Part shown: in pieces, positions 44,901 to 52,001 of the stretch
How the letters are laid out: every line of letters starts with the position of its first letter
Numbering within the stretch: position 1 is the first letter of the stretch
Source of the DNA: Ignavibacteria bacterium
GTDB taxonomy: Bacteria > Bacteroidota > Ignavibacteria > OLB7
DNA: 64,000 nucleotides
Direction: 5' to 3'
Assembly: GCA_020635205.1 (NCBI GenBank)
Contig: JACKAE010000004.1
Span: forward strand, 496,001 to 560,000
The notes under the pieces: generated by a model
Databases searched by the model: none
Told to the model about the DNA's origin: nothing
The model's input: the letters and a program-made list of their open reading frames with translations, nothing else
Translations under genes and position numbers: made by a program

Positions 44901-45508
44901 ATGTGGTAAAGAGTCAGGAGGCTCGGTGACAATACCCCTTCCCAACTACCATCGCCATTATCGTTGGTGAACTGCAGAGAGCCAGACTGGCCAAACAGGC
45001 TTCCTCCAATCTTTGCACTCCACGAGTTACCAAACCCTGTCCGACTGTTATAACGCTTACTAAAAGCGAGAGTACCAGTCAAAGGGGCATCGATGCTGGC
45101 AAGTTCGCCATTAAATAGGGTTTCAGCAGTGATTGTATAGTCGACTGGCATCTTGTTGTAGTATGTGATGGAGTCCTCCCAGTCATCCGGGAAGCCTCGC
45201 TTCTCGCGGATGATTGACCCTGGATTCAACGACCATCCATACCCCACCCAACCGACTTCAGCGTTCGGGTTTACTCCGGCTCGATAGGATAGCGAGATCG
45301 TGTAGCTGCTTCCGTATGGTCCAGGAACTGTCATCACCGGTAAGCCGTAGGTAAAGTCTCCGGTGAACTCGTTCACGTTCGGGCCTGCCGGAACCGGCGA
45401 GCCGGTGAACTCTGGTTGGAGCGGGCCGCCCCCTTGACTTTGAAGGGGGAGACTTGTGAGCAGCAGCCACGCTGCGAGGATTGTGATTCTTCCTATTGGG
45501 GATGCCAT
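38951..45508 (-). CDS. Giant SpvB/TcB-like secreted protein
   Basis: This 2185-aa protein has a signal peptide (ends LPLQSQGG). The N-terminal region has the SpvB/RHS-family opening: FTGDFTYGLPVMTVPGPYGS, ISLSYRAGVNPNAEVGWVGY and GWSLNPGSIIREKRGFPDD. Long beta-rich stretches follow, with family-like strands such as RYLSRIELYTKDADGNPDSL and RYGMLTLRKVW. The last 110 residues form a strongly charged coiled coil (LSQGQQRLIEELEVLKEQKE). No T9SS sorting domain is present. It may be the TcB-like partner of the giant RHS protein, as TcB and TcC together form the cocoon in Tc toxins; this pairing is inferred. Confidence 0.75.
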   Translation of the reverse strand: MASPIGRITILAAWLLLTSLPLQSQGGGPLQPEFTGSPVPAGPNVNEFTGDFTYGLPVMTVPGPYGSSYTISLSYRAGVNPNAEVGWVGYGWSLNPGSIIREKRGFPDDWEDSITYYNKMPVDYTITAETLFNGELASIDAPLTGTLAFSKRYNSRTGFGNSWSAKIGGSLFGQSGSLQFTNDNGDGSWEGVLSPSLLTLYHMYRTNDFSMNPPAAVSLTGEIDKIGFGVDVTFTPGVVSGINTTEQAVAVEMRPKPITRLKGFGYLQSANVGDKDLMDYVYERDVPYNLKDNLLPIPFSNADIFHVSGGGSFRAFNRNAGTFHQNVVKSKLDISIDVPSIIVGAGFGGGYRWGDGSVEYKGGVWDDPEAASWRSFSTVGDEPWFFRFSGDMGGSLLYDNDDRAVSAAIIKPSGGIGAVLEWLGINDLDRYPVPPSDLRLHLEDWERPGRNSYVGFTRNGEMLDTVNGTFYKSWNRDSLSRSYVSNREDISKQIGEFSLSGQGGSRYIYGLPLFSFEEEKMELGLRNYKLDSAANIHHNLRAYRWTDHESNQIAIGQRAATQYASAWLITEITTSDYVDLTGDGGTDDDLGGWTKFRYRKYNPAYIDFWRQPFNGLAYDPVEISDPEDDLGSYSRGFRERYYLDRIETKTHIALFVLNDSLNSSRNDGFLPPSPFFPFPWSDAQYAGDQTLGAPYPLSFLNPRYLSRIELYTKDADGNPDSLLRIVHFEYDYSLRENMPNSVISSGSDRYGMLTLRKVWTELHNVKNATIYPILFGYDYKKSEDYSVEMQTRYPEITAFADSLTDAMQNPDYSLYDFDAWGNYRPGGADRLDKYAPYIPQNDTSHWDPAAWQLKWIRSASGGELHIQYEEDDYAFVHDQPSLAMVSLIAEPGAGFGEQSSDGDYNNKYFLRLSDIGVDSTDFAQVVKVRELIHKEAERHQRLLFRFLYALKGTNPSITNPEYNSEFITGHANLDGTGIDTINSGPNEWYALYVQLIGKDEDSEKHEFGLPKKICLDYVRKRKRGKLGPKEGIKYDSDLKLYSQLSAKYIGFNEEKYCKEVDYANSYIRIPMLSAKKGGGLRVKRLLSYDPGIEGDSALYGTEYRYETYDPERNEVLSSGVATNEPALIRDENPLVSYRERNADEEFKEGKIVAGRDRPRNEDPIGETLLPSPYVTYARTVTHPIHQGATTSGFSVLDFFTYRDYPWDNWYKGIGRSVDYTELVLDEYRTSPKFTDLLIYRQDEHLAFATQGVRFIRTNMPGRLRRQLVAGGIYTPLERDWIVTASTENLYFQPGDSIPLLYHLGDTIRYGNPGKVMEIVHATRRNGSYIDEISVEADAGFIFFSGAAYYVVNNSQLSTHSTTKIVDYPAILKGVLSFADGNYNYTENVAFDPRSGSPSVTRSYDAFHGLNLDQASSGQVGTYHRYSIPLANRYPELGQIAANEGAYLFDIDGLTITKGEDAGVPYLDFSGGNEIRWLPKLTPGDLIELEIAPSSGLGGGGLTDAGRYHVDYIEGNRVWLFPSDLYNLSGSPALDTLNEVYVRVIRSGRNNSPGLALGGVMTYGETEAEVAAGTNVSWTSGDASGRLALVSTLNTLYGSGSGTIDSSNVDATLELRHYQTGGCATVSGHGETWSLTTSGDTIFIAMATMGSYTDTIVDQGLNGWFDLDDAGQIVFRSVGNLSQLNRARVNPIEQRVWNFTFCGDDPAHRSVANVIVGSASLISDTVDYDGGGVAYSSGPNPYEKGERGRWSPRTSFVYRTDVTGSSRPVAGERIYKAAGVFDDFSLFNWTEPESSDQDHWIQLGTVGSINKQNLPYSSVDQLGRSTIVSFDYGPNRDLLPMFSAWNAEIGTAGFESFEAFDNADLSGTVTDEHAHAGTKSISLAASGQTTYGMSVLLNSHVMAKGMVVRFWSTHDGTSLRVKYASGASVAVTPDRIARTGEWTLYEAYIHGDSIDVYYTEGVTINLRIQNLGGSTVWIDDVKYQPSDAIAGASVFDPLTFRPVAQFDDQNFGSFPIYDGRSSGYASQIETSRGLYTLGDLHGHIPGTTRDWLGEGSPFLSSAMVENPMREWSEGASTEPERVRADLFDLHFDISGAEVKTLGVDPSEIRSLLLKKYGELSQGQQRLIEELEVLKEQKEELNLEGVKAKSDQEREEIASKLQLLNERERKLVEQTGILSDAATQDSK

Positions 45509-45629
45509 GATCGGTCTCTGTTTGTCTTGGTTATGGAGTTTTCCTCTTCCTCGGGTATTCTCTGTGCCTTGCCTCGGGGTCTCACCTGAGGATATGTTAT
45601 GTATGTATCGCCCTTTGGGCTTTCTCTGT

Positions 45630-45651
45630 GGGACAAGCCACGGCTTGTCCC
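45630..45651. repeat. Palindromic repeat, GGGACAAGCC family, copy 1
   Basis: GGGACAAGCC at 45630-45639 and GGCTTGTCCC at 45642-45651 form a perfect 10-bp inverted repeat, 11 bp after the stop codon of the VCBS/ASPIC gene. A related element ends at the stop codon of the phage portal pseudogene near 48.2 kb. Confidence 0.8.
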
Positions 45652-45662
45652 TACCGTTATCA

Positions 45663-48032
45663 TCACCGCACGAGGATGGCTCGTCCGGTTTTGGTTGTGT
45701 TGCCTATCGTCGCACGCCAGATGTAGGTTCCGGCTGGTAACAGGTCGCCGCGCGAATCAACCGCCTTCCACTGCACAGCATGAGTACCTCGATCTGATTC
45801 GCCCACGTTCACCACACCCACGACTTGGCCATCCAGACTGTGCACTTCTATCACCACCTCCGATTTCTCCCCCAACTCATAGCTGAACGTCAATTGATCC
45901 CGGAATGGGTTCGGACTCACCTTGAACGCTTTCACACGCTCCCCTGTACCCGCCCCCCGCTCTCCACCATACAATCGATGGTATTGATTCACCGCCGGGT
46001 TTTGCACCACAATCCGTTCCCCGCCGTTGGCAAACGATATAACAACTGAATCGACTTTCTCAACTTCCGCCAGTCCGAAGTGGACGCGGAGTGGACCTTG
46101 CATCAACGCGCCACGCCCGGAGACGATCGCTCGACTCTGATACCGATTCCCTGCGTACAGATGTAGTACCCCGCCGATCACCTCCGATGGATTACTACTC
46201 CCCTCAAGATCAAAGCCAATGAAGTTGTTCCCGTTGTGAAGCGTGTTCTTGTAGAGCTTCAACTCCCCTCCGACAAACGTCGATAAGTCCAGCTTTCCGT
46301 CGTTGTTCCAGTCGACCCAGACCGCATCGGAACCGGCTGGAACACGAAACAAGCCATACGGGAAACTTTCCTCAACGAAGGCTCCCATTTCATTCTGTCG
46401 GTAGAGGGTCGCGAAGCGGCAGTCACACGAAGACGTAATCAGCAGGTCAAGTCGCCCATCGTTGTCGACATCTGCCCACGTGCCGGAACCAGCAAAGGAT
46501 GTGGGAAGATCGAAGTCGGTGGCTTGTAGCTCAGATTCTGTGATCTGATTGAGATTTGCTCTGCCGACGTTGATTGGTTGAAGGAGATCAGGCTGGCCAT
46601 CGTTGTCAACATCGGACCAGTCGGAGTTTGAGAGTGTGTGAGTGCGAGAGTGTATGAGTGCAGGAGTTTGGATTCCTGTTGCGACGATTGTTGTGGCTGA
46701 TGGTTTTTGTTCAGTTACGCCTGAGAGCTGTAATTGGCCAGTACCATCATTAAGGAGAAGTCGACTCTCATCGAGAGTTTGGCCTGTCAGGTAGAGATCA
46801 AGATCGCCGTCGCCCTCGTAGTCGAGCCATTGTGCTGCGATGGTTGTCGAATCGCTCCGTAGGTCATCTCCCGCAAGGGAGATGGCACCCTCTGTCCGCC
46901 CCTGGCGGACATCTCCCTCAAGGGAGATTCTACTCCACCCACTCTTTATTCTGTTGTAGAGAACACCCTTCCCTCTTCCACTCGTATCGTGACCCTGAAC
47001 GATGTACAGATCAAGGTTGTTGTCCCCATCTGCATCGGCGATTGAGAGACTGCTCGGGTTCCAAACATCCGACAACGGTGAACCTCGTTCGTCGAAGTTC
47101 CCTCGTCCATCGTTCAGCAACAATCGCGTGCGGCCATCATCGAAGCCGATCAGGAGAATGTCCAGATCGCGGTCGTTGTCTACATCGATGAAGTGACCAC
47201 TTGTAAAGGCCTCATCCTCGTCAAGATTCAGCTGCTCGGTGATCTCTTCAAACTCCTCTTCTCCACCGCGGTTCAGCCAGAGTCGACCATTGCTCAGAAG
47301 ATCGACTCGCCCGTCCAGGTCGATGTCACCCCAGGCAATCCCCCCTTGAGGAGGTAAGGGGGTGTTCTCCTTCTTCTCCGACGACGAGGACACCCTCTGT
47401 CTCACCTTGCGAGACATCTCCCTCAAGGGAGAAATCATCTCAGCCGTCACATCAACCAAATTGACCGGCGCAAATGCATCGGGATAGTCAACCACCACCT
47501 CAACGGCGTACCCATATCTCCCTACACGCCAGATTCCGTCACTCCCCAAGATTGATTGGTGTGTCCATCGTTCACCTCCATCGGCACAGATCGGCTCTTG
47601 CTCCCGACGATCGGACAACAAGTGAACTCCGTCACTCATCTCCTCAACAACCACGAAGAACTGTGGGCGATCGACGAAGAATTCTGCTGGAAGAGGGACA
47701 ACGACTTGTTGGACATTCGGACGATCCTTGCGAACAGTAATCGCCGGACTCAACGGCAAACTCAACAGAGGAGCGGAGAAGGAACCTTCGTTTCCGTAGA
47801 TCCGAACTGTTGCCGTACCGGTTGTTCGACCGGCAAGCCAGAGCGTGACCGAGTGGAGATAGGCTGGAGCAGCCAGATCGAACCGAGCAGCTTGTGCGCG
47901 GATGCCGGGTTCCTGATAGAAGACAGATGCAGTGCGTGGATCGAACGAGGCAAGGGTGTCGCGGGTGTTCCCTGAGACAACATTGACCAAGCCAATGCAG
48001 AGCAATGCCACAAAAGAGACCGAGAGCTTCAT
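45663..48032 (-). CDS. Secreted VCBS/FG-GAP and ASPIC-domain protein with T9SS tail
   Basis: This 789-aa protein has a signal peptide (ends VNVVSGN). After a beta-sandwich-like region (about 25-190) come FG-GAP/VCBS repeats with calcium-type motifs: GDIDLDGRVDLLSNG, DVDNDRDLDILLIGF, DADGDNNLDLYIVQG, DYEGDGDLDLYLTG, DVDNDGQPDLL, DVDNDGRLDLLI, DWNNDGKLDLS. A UnbV/ASPIC domain follows (VHFGLAEVEKVDSVVISFAN). The last 85 residues are a type-A sorting domain (VSPNPFRDQLTFSYEL onward). The frame is expanded by two in-frame palindromic repeat insertions and a simple-repeat insertion. It is probably a surface protein of integrin-propeller type. Confidence 0.85.
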   Translation of the reverse strand: MKLSVSFVALLCIGLVNVVSGNTRDTLASFDPRTASVFYQEPGIRAQAARFDLAAPAYLHSVTLWLAGRTTGTATVRIYGNEGSFSAPLLSLPLSPAITVRKDRPNVQQVVVPLPAEFFVDRPQFFVVVEEMSDGVHLLSDRREQEPICADGGERWTHQSILGSDGIWRVGRYGYAVEVVVDYPDAFAPVNLVDVTAEMISPLREMSRKVRQRVSSSSEKKENTPLPPQGGIAWGDIDLDGRVDLLSNGRLWLNRGGEEEFEEITEQLNLDEDEAFTSGHFIDVDNDRDLDILLIGFDDGRTRLLLNDGRGNFDERGSPLSDVWNPSSLSIADADGDNNLDLYIVQGHDTSGRGKGVLYNRIKSGWSRISLEGDVRQGRTEGAISLAGDDLRSDSTTIAAQWLDYEGDGDLDLYLTGQTLDESRLLLNDGTGQLQLSGVTEQKPSATTIVATGIQTPALIHSRTHTLSNSDWSDVDNDGQPDLLQPINVGRANLNQITESELQATDFDLPTSFAGSGTWADVDNDGRLDLLITSSCDCRFATLYRQNEMGAFVEESFPYGLFRVPAGSDAVWVDWNNDGKLDLSTFVGGELKLYKNTLHNGNNFIGFDLEGSSNPSEVIGGVLHLYAGNRYQSRAIVSGRGALMQGPLRVHFGLAEVEKVDSVVISFANGGERIVVQNPAVNQYHRLYGGERGAGTGERVKAFKVSPNPFRDQLTFSYELGEKSEVVIEVHSLDGQVVGVVNVGESDRGTHAVQWKAVDSRGDLLPAGTYIWRATIGNTTKTGRAILVR
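46621..46668. repeat. Simple repeat inside a coding gene, related to the 6.0-kb tandem repeat
   Basis: GAGTTTGAGAGTGTGTGAGTGCGAGAGTGTATGAGTGCAGGAGTTT-like sequence carries two copies of GAGAGTGTRTGAGTGC. It shares GAGTGTATGAGT with the 15-bp tandem repeat after manC. On the minus strand it adds about 15 codons (TPALIHSRTHTLSN) between two VCBS repeats. Confidence 0.6.
46867..46927. repeat. Nested palindromic element inserted in frame, copy 1
   Basis: Three palindromes stand in a row: TCTCCCGCAAGGGAGA, then TGTCCGCCCCTGGCGGACA, then TCTCCCTCAAGGGAGA. The 42-bp part from 46886 (CACCCTCTGTC to AAGGGAGA) matches copy 2 except in the middle hairpin. It encodes part of the VCBS protein (EGDVRQGRTEGAISLAGD). 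Confidence 0.8.
47341..47432. repeat. Nested palindromic element inserted in frame, copy 2
   Basis: CCCCCTT...AAGGGGG (47341-47362), TGTCTC...GAGACA (about 47399-47415) and TCTCCCTCAAGGGAGA (47417-47432) form successive palindromes. Positions 47391-47432 align with 46886-46927 over 42 bp with differences only in the middle hairpin. It encodes a low-complexity stretch (SSSSEKKENTPLPPQGG) in the VCBS protein. Confidence 0.8.
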
Positions 48033-48088
48033 AAGCGTTGGAGGGAAACCCCTCGGATTGTGAGTGTGTTGTCAATTGTACTGGTGCG

Positions 48089-48118
48089 AATCTACAAGTA
48101 TTCTCACGTAAATGTCAA
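48089..48118 (-). promoter_or_regulatory. Sigma70-like promoter for the VCBS/ASPIC gene
   Basis: On the minus strand, TTGACA at 48118-48113 is followed after 18 bp by TAGATT (48094-48089), continuing CG to give TAGATTCG, close to the Bacteroidota -7 box TAnnTTTG. The predicted transcript would start near 48082, about 50 bp before the ATG at 48032. An A tract (plus-strand T run) lies just upstream and could act as an UP element. Confidence 0.55.
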
Positions 48119-48223
48119 GAGGCGTTACAACTTTTTCTCCGTTTTTTTTTGATTATAAAGGATTGGGTGATGCTTCAAACGAACGAAAGCGACTGTATCG
48201 AACATTTCAAAATGTCAGGGTAA

Positions 48224-48250
48224 GGGACACGACAGGACACGTCTTGTCCC
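48224..48250. repeat. Palindromic repeat, GGGACAAGnC family, copy 2
   Basis: GGGACACGAC (48224-48233) and GTCTTGTCCC (48241-48250) form an inverted repeat with one mismatch. Read on the minus strand it starts TAGGGACAAGAC, and this TAG is the stop codon of the phage portal reading frame. Copy 1 lies at 45630-45651. Confidence 0.75.
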
Positions 48251-49317
48251 TACGGGGTTCCTCCTATGGCTCGGCGGATGGCGGCGATTTTCCCTCGCAA
48301 TGATGACCGGGGATTGGGTGGTGCTCCCTCAGATTTCTCCTGCGTCTTCTCCTGAATTGTTTTCCGTGGGTTTGGTCGGCTGATTGTTTTCTTTGCTGAT
48401 GGGTCGGTCGGTGTTGTGGATACTTCTTCTTCTCTGCCGGAGACTCTGATTTCGTCGACTGATAGACCGACTTCGAAGTCGTCCGGGTTTAGATCGTACT
48501 CGCGTGCATAATACTCTTTCGTGAAGCTGACACCCATTTCGCGCAAGAGCCAGTCCCGAGTTGCCTTCGTTTGATTGACCTCTTCTTCATCGTAGAGACT
48601 GAAAAGCGGTTCGGGTGGACGGCGGTTGTAGTTGATGATCCAGAGGTTGTCGACTAACCGGTTGACTTCTCTCTCGACGATCCGCTTCCCTTCTCGAATC
48701 AAGGAGTCGCGTACATCACCGGCAACGTTTTCGTTGCCAAGCCTCCCCCCTGCCGATTGAATAGAACCAGTATGCGAGAGAATGGCTTTGCTGATCTCGT
48801 CGTTCATCAACTCGACCAACACTTTGTAGACCTCGCGACCTCCGTTTGCCGTTCCTTGCATCAACGACAAATCCCCGTCGGTGGGGATGGCGAGAATACC
48901 GTCGGCAACAAGTTCATCGAGGAGATTGACGAGTTCAATGATCTCATCCCGCTTCATGCCGGGTCGGTATTTCACCACAGGCCAAGGCATCCCAAACTTC
49001 TCGACGAAGACCGTGAACATCTTATACCCTTGACGCTTGATGACAACCGGCCAGTAGCACGAACTAAGGAGTGCCTGACCGTATGGATTCTGGTAGGTTG
49101 CACGATGGCGTGGGAGCAAGAACTTATACCGGTTTGGAATCTTCGGCTGATTGGAACCTCGGATGATCCGGAAACGATTCTTCAGATCGAAGTCGAACCA
49201 CTCTTGTGGTTTTGCGACGAGTCCGGGACGGTCTTGTCCAGACTCACGTGGAGCAATCGTGTTGTCGCGTCGACGTTCGTAGATGATTCTATCGGCTGGT
49301 AGCCGAAGTACACCCAC
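48250..49317 (-). pseudogene. Truncated, frameshifted Mu-like phage portal protein (DUF935)
   Basis: The 355-codon frame matches DUF935, the phage Mu gp29 portal family: KFLLPRHRATYQNPYGQALL, YWPVVIKRQGYKMFTVFVEK, FGMPWPVVKYRPGMKRDEI, ADGILAIPTDGDLSLMQ, LMNDEISKAILSHT and EREVNRLVDNLWIINYN. Intact proteins are about 450-520 aa; the N-terminal third is missing. Near 49287 the family signal crosses frames: another minus frame reads WVYFGYQPIE, and restoring one base joins it to IIYERRRDN to give FGYQPIEIIYERR, as expected for the family. It is thus a decayed prophage gene. No other phage genes are adjacent. Confidence 0.8.
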
Positions 49318-49371
49318 TCTGAAGAACAGAAATCACCAACAAACAAAGGAGCGGACTGAGACGACAATTCT

Positions 49372-49722
49372 ATGAACGTTGTCATCAACAAGAGTTGTGG
49401 CAACTGCCCCCACAGAGAGAATGAACGAGACTGCTTTCAAATAGAGATCACTGATAAATCCCTTGAGGGAGTATGAATAGAAGAGAAAGATACGATCTGC
49501 ATAGAACAGCGCGATATTCCCGAAGAAGAACTGAGCATCTATCACGGAACACTAATCTGTTTTGCTGCAAGAGAGAGTGAATTGATGGTCGGCATTTACG
49601 AACCTCCGGATCTTCTTCTCTCCTATCGCAATCACCAGTTGCGAGTCGGGAGGAGTGGGAGGCGGATTGTGGCTGGTGGTGAGGCAAAGAAGTTAAAATT
49701 GAATATGATACTAAAGAGTTGA
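49372..49722 (+). pseudogene. Possible small gene split by one in-frame TGA
   Basis: From the ATG at 49372 an open frame of 34 codons ends at TGA (49474-49476), and the same frame then stays open for 81 further codons to TGA at 49720-49722. The first part reads MNVVINKSCGNCPHRENERD, with a CxxC pair and a third Cys. The second reads IEEKDTICIEQRDIPEEELS and continues ELMVGIYEPPDLLLSYRNHQ, which looks like genuine protein. The whole would be about 116 residues. No family is recognised. It may be a pseudogene with a nonsense mutation or two short frames by chance; it is antisense to another weak frame. Confidence 0.3.
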
Positions 49723-49773
49723 CATCCCGAATAGGAAAAATCCTCGAAACCGAATTGATTCCGAGGATAGTAG

Positions 49774-49846
49774 TGCTCCCTGGGGGATTCGAACCCCCGA
49801 CCCACTGATTAAGAGTCAGTTGCTCTACCAACTGAGCTAAGGAAGC
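49774..49846 (-). tRNA. tRNA-Lys (anticodon CTT)
   Basis: The 73-nt minus-strand sequence folds as a cloverleaf. The acceptor GCTTCCT pairs with AGGGAGC. The D arm contains AGCTCAGTTGGTAGAGC. The anticodon stem CTGA/TCAG has loop CTCTTAA, so the anticodon is CTT, reading AAG (Lys). The T arm is GGGGGTTCGAATCCCCC. The discriminator is A and the terminal CCA is not encoded. It lies between the phage portal remnant and a core-genome region. Confidence 0.95.
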
Positions 49847-50050
49847 GCGGCAATATGAATAAATCGTGCGGATTGACAAAATCTGAAGGTGTTTGAGGAT
49901 GTAAGAGTAGCTGCAAGCAGATTCCAGACTTACTCAACGATCCACGTCAGGGCTTGGCTAACCTCACATTTGGAAATTTTAGGCAGAGCCAGCGAGCGAC
50001 TTTGCCCAAAAGATCCAAAGTCATTGCCGAAAATCCCGTAGATTGTCCCC

Positions 50051-50662
50051 ATGAATCGACGACAGTTGCAGCAATACGTTCTTGGAGTTCTGGTTTGCTC
50101 AGGACTTCTTCTCTCTCTAATGCTTGTTTCGTGCGGTGGTGATGTTGTCCGGCCACGGGTAACAATGGGAGAGCTAACAAAGTTTGCCTCGATTCCGGTC
50201 ACCATCGAAGGGAAAATCCGCTCTGCCTACATGACCGACGATTCTTGCTACTACACAGAGTGGGCATACGGAATAATGGGTGAAGATGCCTCTATCTCGC
50301 TCACTCCAGCATTTCAAAGCAACGATTCTATTTTAGTGGTAACCCCCTACGGAGTTATTCAACTCGACATTTTTCAGATCAAACTCTACTTAGGCTCATA
50401 CTTCTCGCGAACCTTCAGTAGTGAAAACTCAAGCATTGCTCCCCTTCCCATTCAGAAACTTGTCGAGAAAGAAGGGGGAGTAATTGCCGTTCACGAGTTC
50501 CTTCTCTTGCCTGAACAGACATATTTTGCCCAGGTTCGCAAGAACACGTTGGCTGGAGTCAATGGCAGCGACAGCACATCCCAGTATGTTCTCGAAATAT
50601 CGGATAGGCCATTCAACGGCACTACTCCTCAACGGAAACCAACTCCGTCGTACGATTATTGA
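50051..50662 (+). CDS. Lipoprotein of unknown function
   Basis: This 203-aa protein has a lipoprotein signal with lipobox LMLVSC (Cys near residue 28). The mature part has a strand pattern (SLTPAFQSNDSILVVTPYGV, then VIAVHEFLLLPEQTYFAQVR) faintly similar to GIDE-type beta domains, where a PxGxxx strand is followed by a 'LxPGxxxxVxG' strand. This is not strong enough for a name. It lies alone on the plus strand, 204 bp from tRNA-Lys, and is followed by a FecR-like protein gene on the same strand. Confidence 0.6.
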   Translation: MNRRQLQQYVLGVLVCSGLLLSLMLVSCGGDVVRPRVTMGELTKFASIPVTIEGKIRSAYMTDDSCYYTEWAYGIMGEDASISLTPAFQSNDSILVVTPYGVIQLDIFQIKLYLGSYFSRTFSSENSSIAPLPIQKLVEKEGGVIAVHEFLLLPEQTYFAQVRKNTLAGVNGSDSTSQYVLEISDRPFNGTTPQRKPTPSYDY

Positions 50663-50821
50663 GTGCGTGCTGACTACACTACCTTGACTGTCACAGAGGC
50701 TCTTCATCCCGTCACACTACCATTCGTTTAAGCTTTTTAAAAGAAGCAGACTTGAACTATCCTCTCTCCACATTGTATTTTTACCCTACCGCGCATGAAA
50801 ATTGAACATCAGGAGAATCAG

Positions 50822-51880
50822 ATGAAACAGATTCGCTATGGATTTCGCATTTGTTGGATATGCCTGCTATTGACCGTATTGGCTATGGCAATGACGCAAG
50901 CACAGACTGTCCGCGTTCTCTACTACAGTGGAAGCGTCACTGTTAGTGGTAAGGGTAGTGCAAAGCTCGGGCAACAGTTGAAGAGTAGTGACAATGTCAA
51001 GATTGGCTCTTCCAGCTCACTGCAACTCTCAATCAACGGTAAAGTGCTGAAGTATTCAAAGCCAATGTCGCTGAAAATATCAGACGCGATTACGCGGGCG
51101 GGTACTGGAGAGAACAGTGTTGTTGCAAACTCTGCGCGAACGTTGGCTGGAGCCAGTGGAGCGGGCAGGAGCGCTCGCACAAGTGTTGCCGGTGCAACGC
51201 GAGCCGATGGGAAGAAGAATATGGCCTATTTCGACTCGTTGAAAACCGAAAGTGTTAACACAGGAACGATGCGCTTGAATAGTGAAGTAGAGTCGATGAC
51301 TGGGATTGGTGATGCCTCCGGGCTGATCGAAAAGGTTTCGGACAAGATGAAGAGTGAAGCAATCATCTTGCTTCAGCCGCGCTCAACGGCGGTCTCAGGT
51401 GGTTCAGTCAGATTCCGTTGGATGCGAACTCCGGGTGTTAGCACATACGCCCTCTCGGTGCAGAACTTTTTGGGTGAAGAGGTTTATCGAACAGAAACTA
51501 CCGACACAACGTTTGTTTGGGATACACCTTCATTAAATCCAGAAGAGATATACACATGGCGGCTTTCAGATAAGGAGAACAGCAGCAATTCATTCGGAGC
51601 TTCGTTCCACCGTCTTCCGACTGAAAAGCAAACGATGGTCATGGCTGGTCAGGAGGCTATTCAAGAGGAACTTGGCTCAGATAACCCTGCGCTGCCAATG
51701 ATCCTCGGTTCATTTTTTGCCGACAACGAGTGCTATGGCCAAGCGGCTGAGATGTTTACCACCGGTGTAAAAGCTGGAGATGAACATGCCGAAACGTATA
51801 AAGAACTGGTTTGTGAGCAGTATCTCTACAACATGTTTGTTCCTGTAGAAGAGGCCTACAAGATTTGTTCAAATCAGTAG
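50822..51880 (+). CDS. Exported FecR-domain protein
   Basis: The start at 50822 (MKQIRYGFRICW) is chosen over an ATG nine codons earlier because AGGAG at 50811-50815 is well spaced for it. The 352-aa protein has a signal peptide ending AMTQAQ. A FecR-like SH3-type domain follows (VRVLYYSGSVTVSGKGSAKL, GQQLKSSDNVKIGSSSSLQL), where the RVxxGxVxV...G..L..GD.I.T pattern is typical. The middle is low complexity. A second beta domain (VRFRWMRTPGVSTYALSVQN, LNPEEIYTWRLSD) resembles a fibronectin-like fold. The end is helical. Such FecR proteins act in the periplasm as structural or signalling proteins; no TonB or sigma gene is nearby. Confidence 0.75.
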   Translation: MKQIRYGFRICWICLLLTVLAMAMTQAQTVRVLYYSGSVTVSGKGSAKLGQQLKSSDNVKIGSSSSLQLSINGKVLKYSKPMSLKISDAITRAGTGENSVVANSARTLAGASGAGRSARTSVAGATRADGKKNMAYFDSLKTESVNTGTMRLNSEVESMTGIGDASGLIEKVSDKMKSEAIILLQPRSTAVSGGSVRFRWMRTPGVSTYALSVQNFLGEEVYRTETTDTTFVWDTPSLNPEEIYTWRLSDKENSSNSFGASFHRLPTEKQTMVMAGQEAIQEELGSDNPALPMILGSFFADNECYGQAAEMFTTGVKAGDEHAETYKELVCEQYLYNMFVPVEEAYKICSNQ

Positions 51881-52001
51881 ATAAGATCTGGTGTGGATAG
51901 GCTAATGACAATCAACTATAGATCCGTGCTGATTCTCGTCAATCTGTCCAATCTGTGTACAATTTCATCGAGCAATCATCTGTAGTTGGCGGAAGTAATC
52001 T

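Noticed and set aside
49474..49476. In-frame TGA as selenocysteine codon.
   Set aside because: No convincing SECIS hairpin, no homologue known with Cys at that place, and no sel genes in the window; nonsense mutation is simpler.
49717..49750. TTGACA on the plus strand before the tRNA.
   Set aside because: No -10 box at 16-19 bp and no plus-strand gene follows within the region; the tRNA is on the other strand.
49448..49879. A 143-codon minus-strand frame containing AQLVEQLTLNQWVGGSNPPGS.
   Set aside because: This is the well-known false translation of a tRNA gene; the tRNA-Lys explains the sequence.
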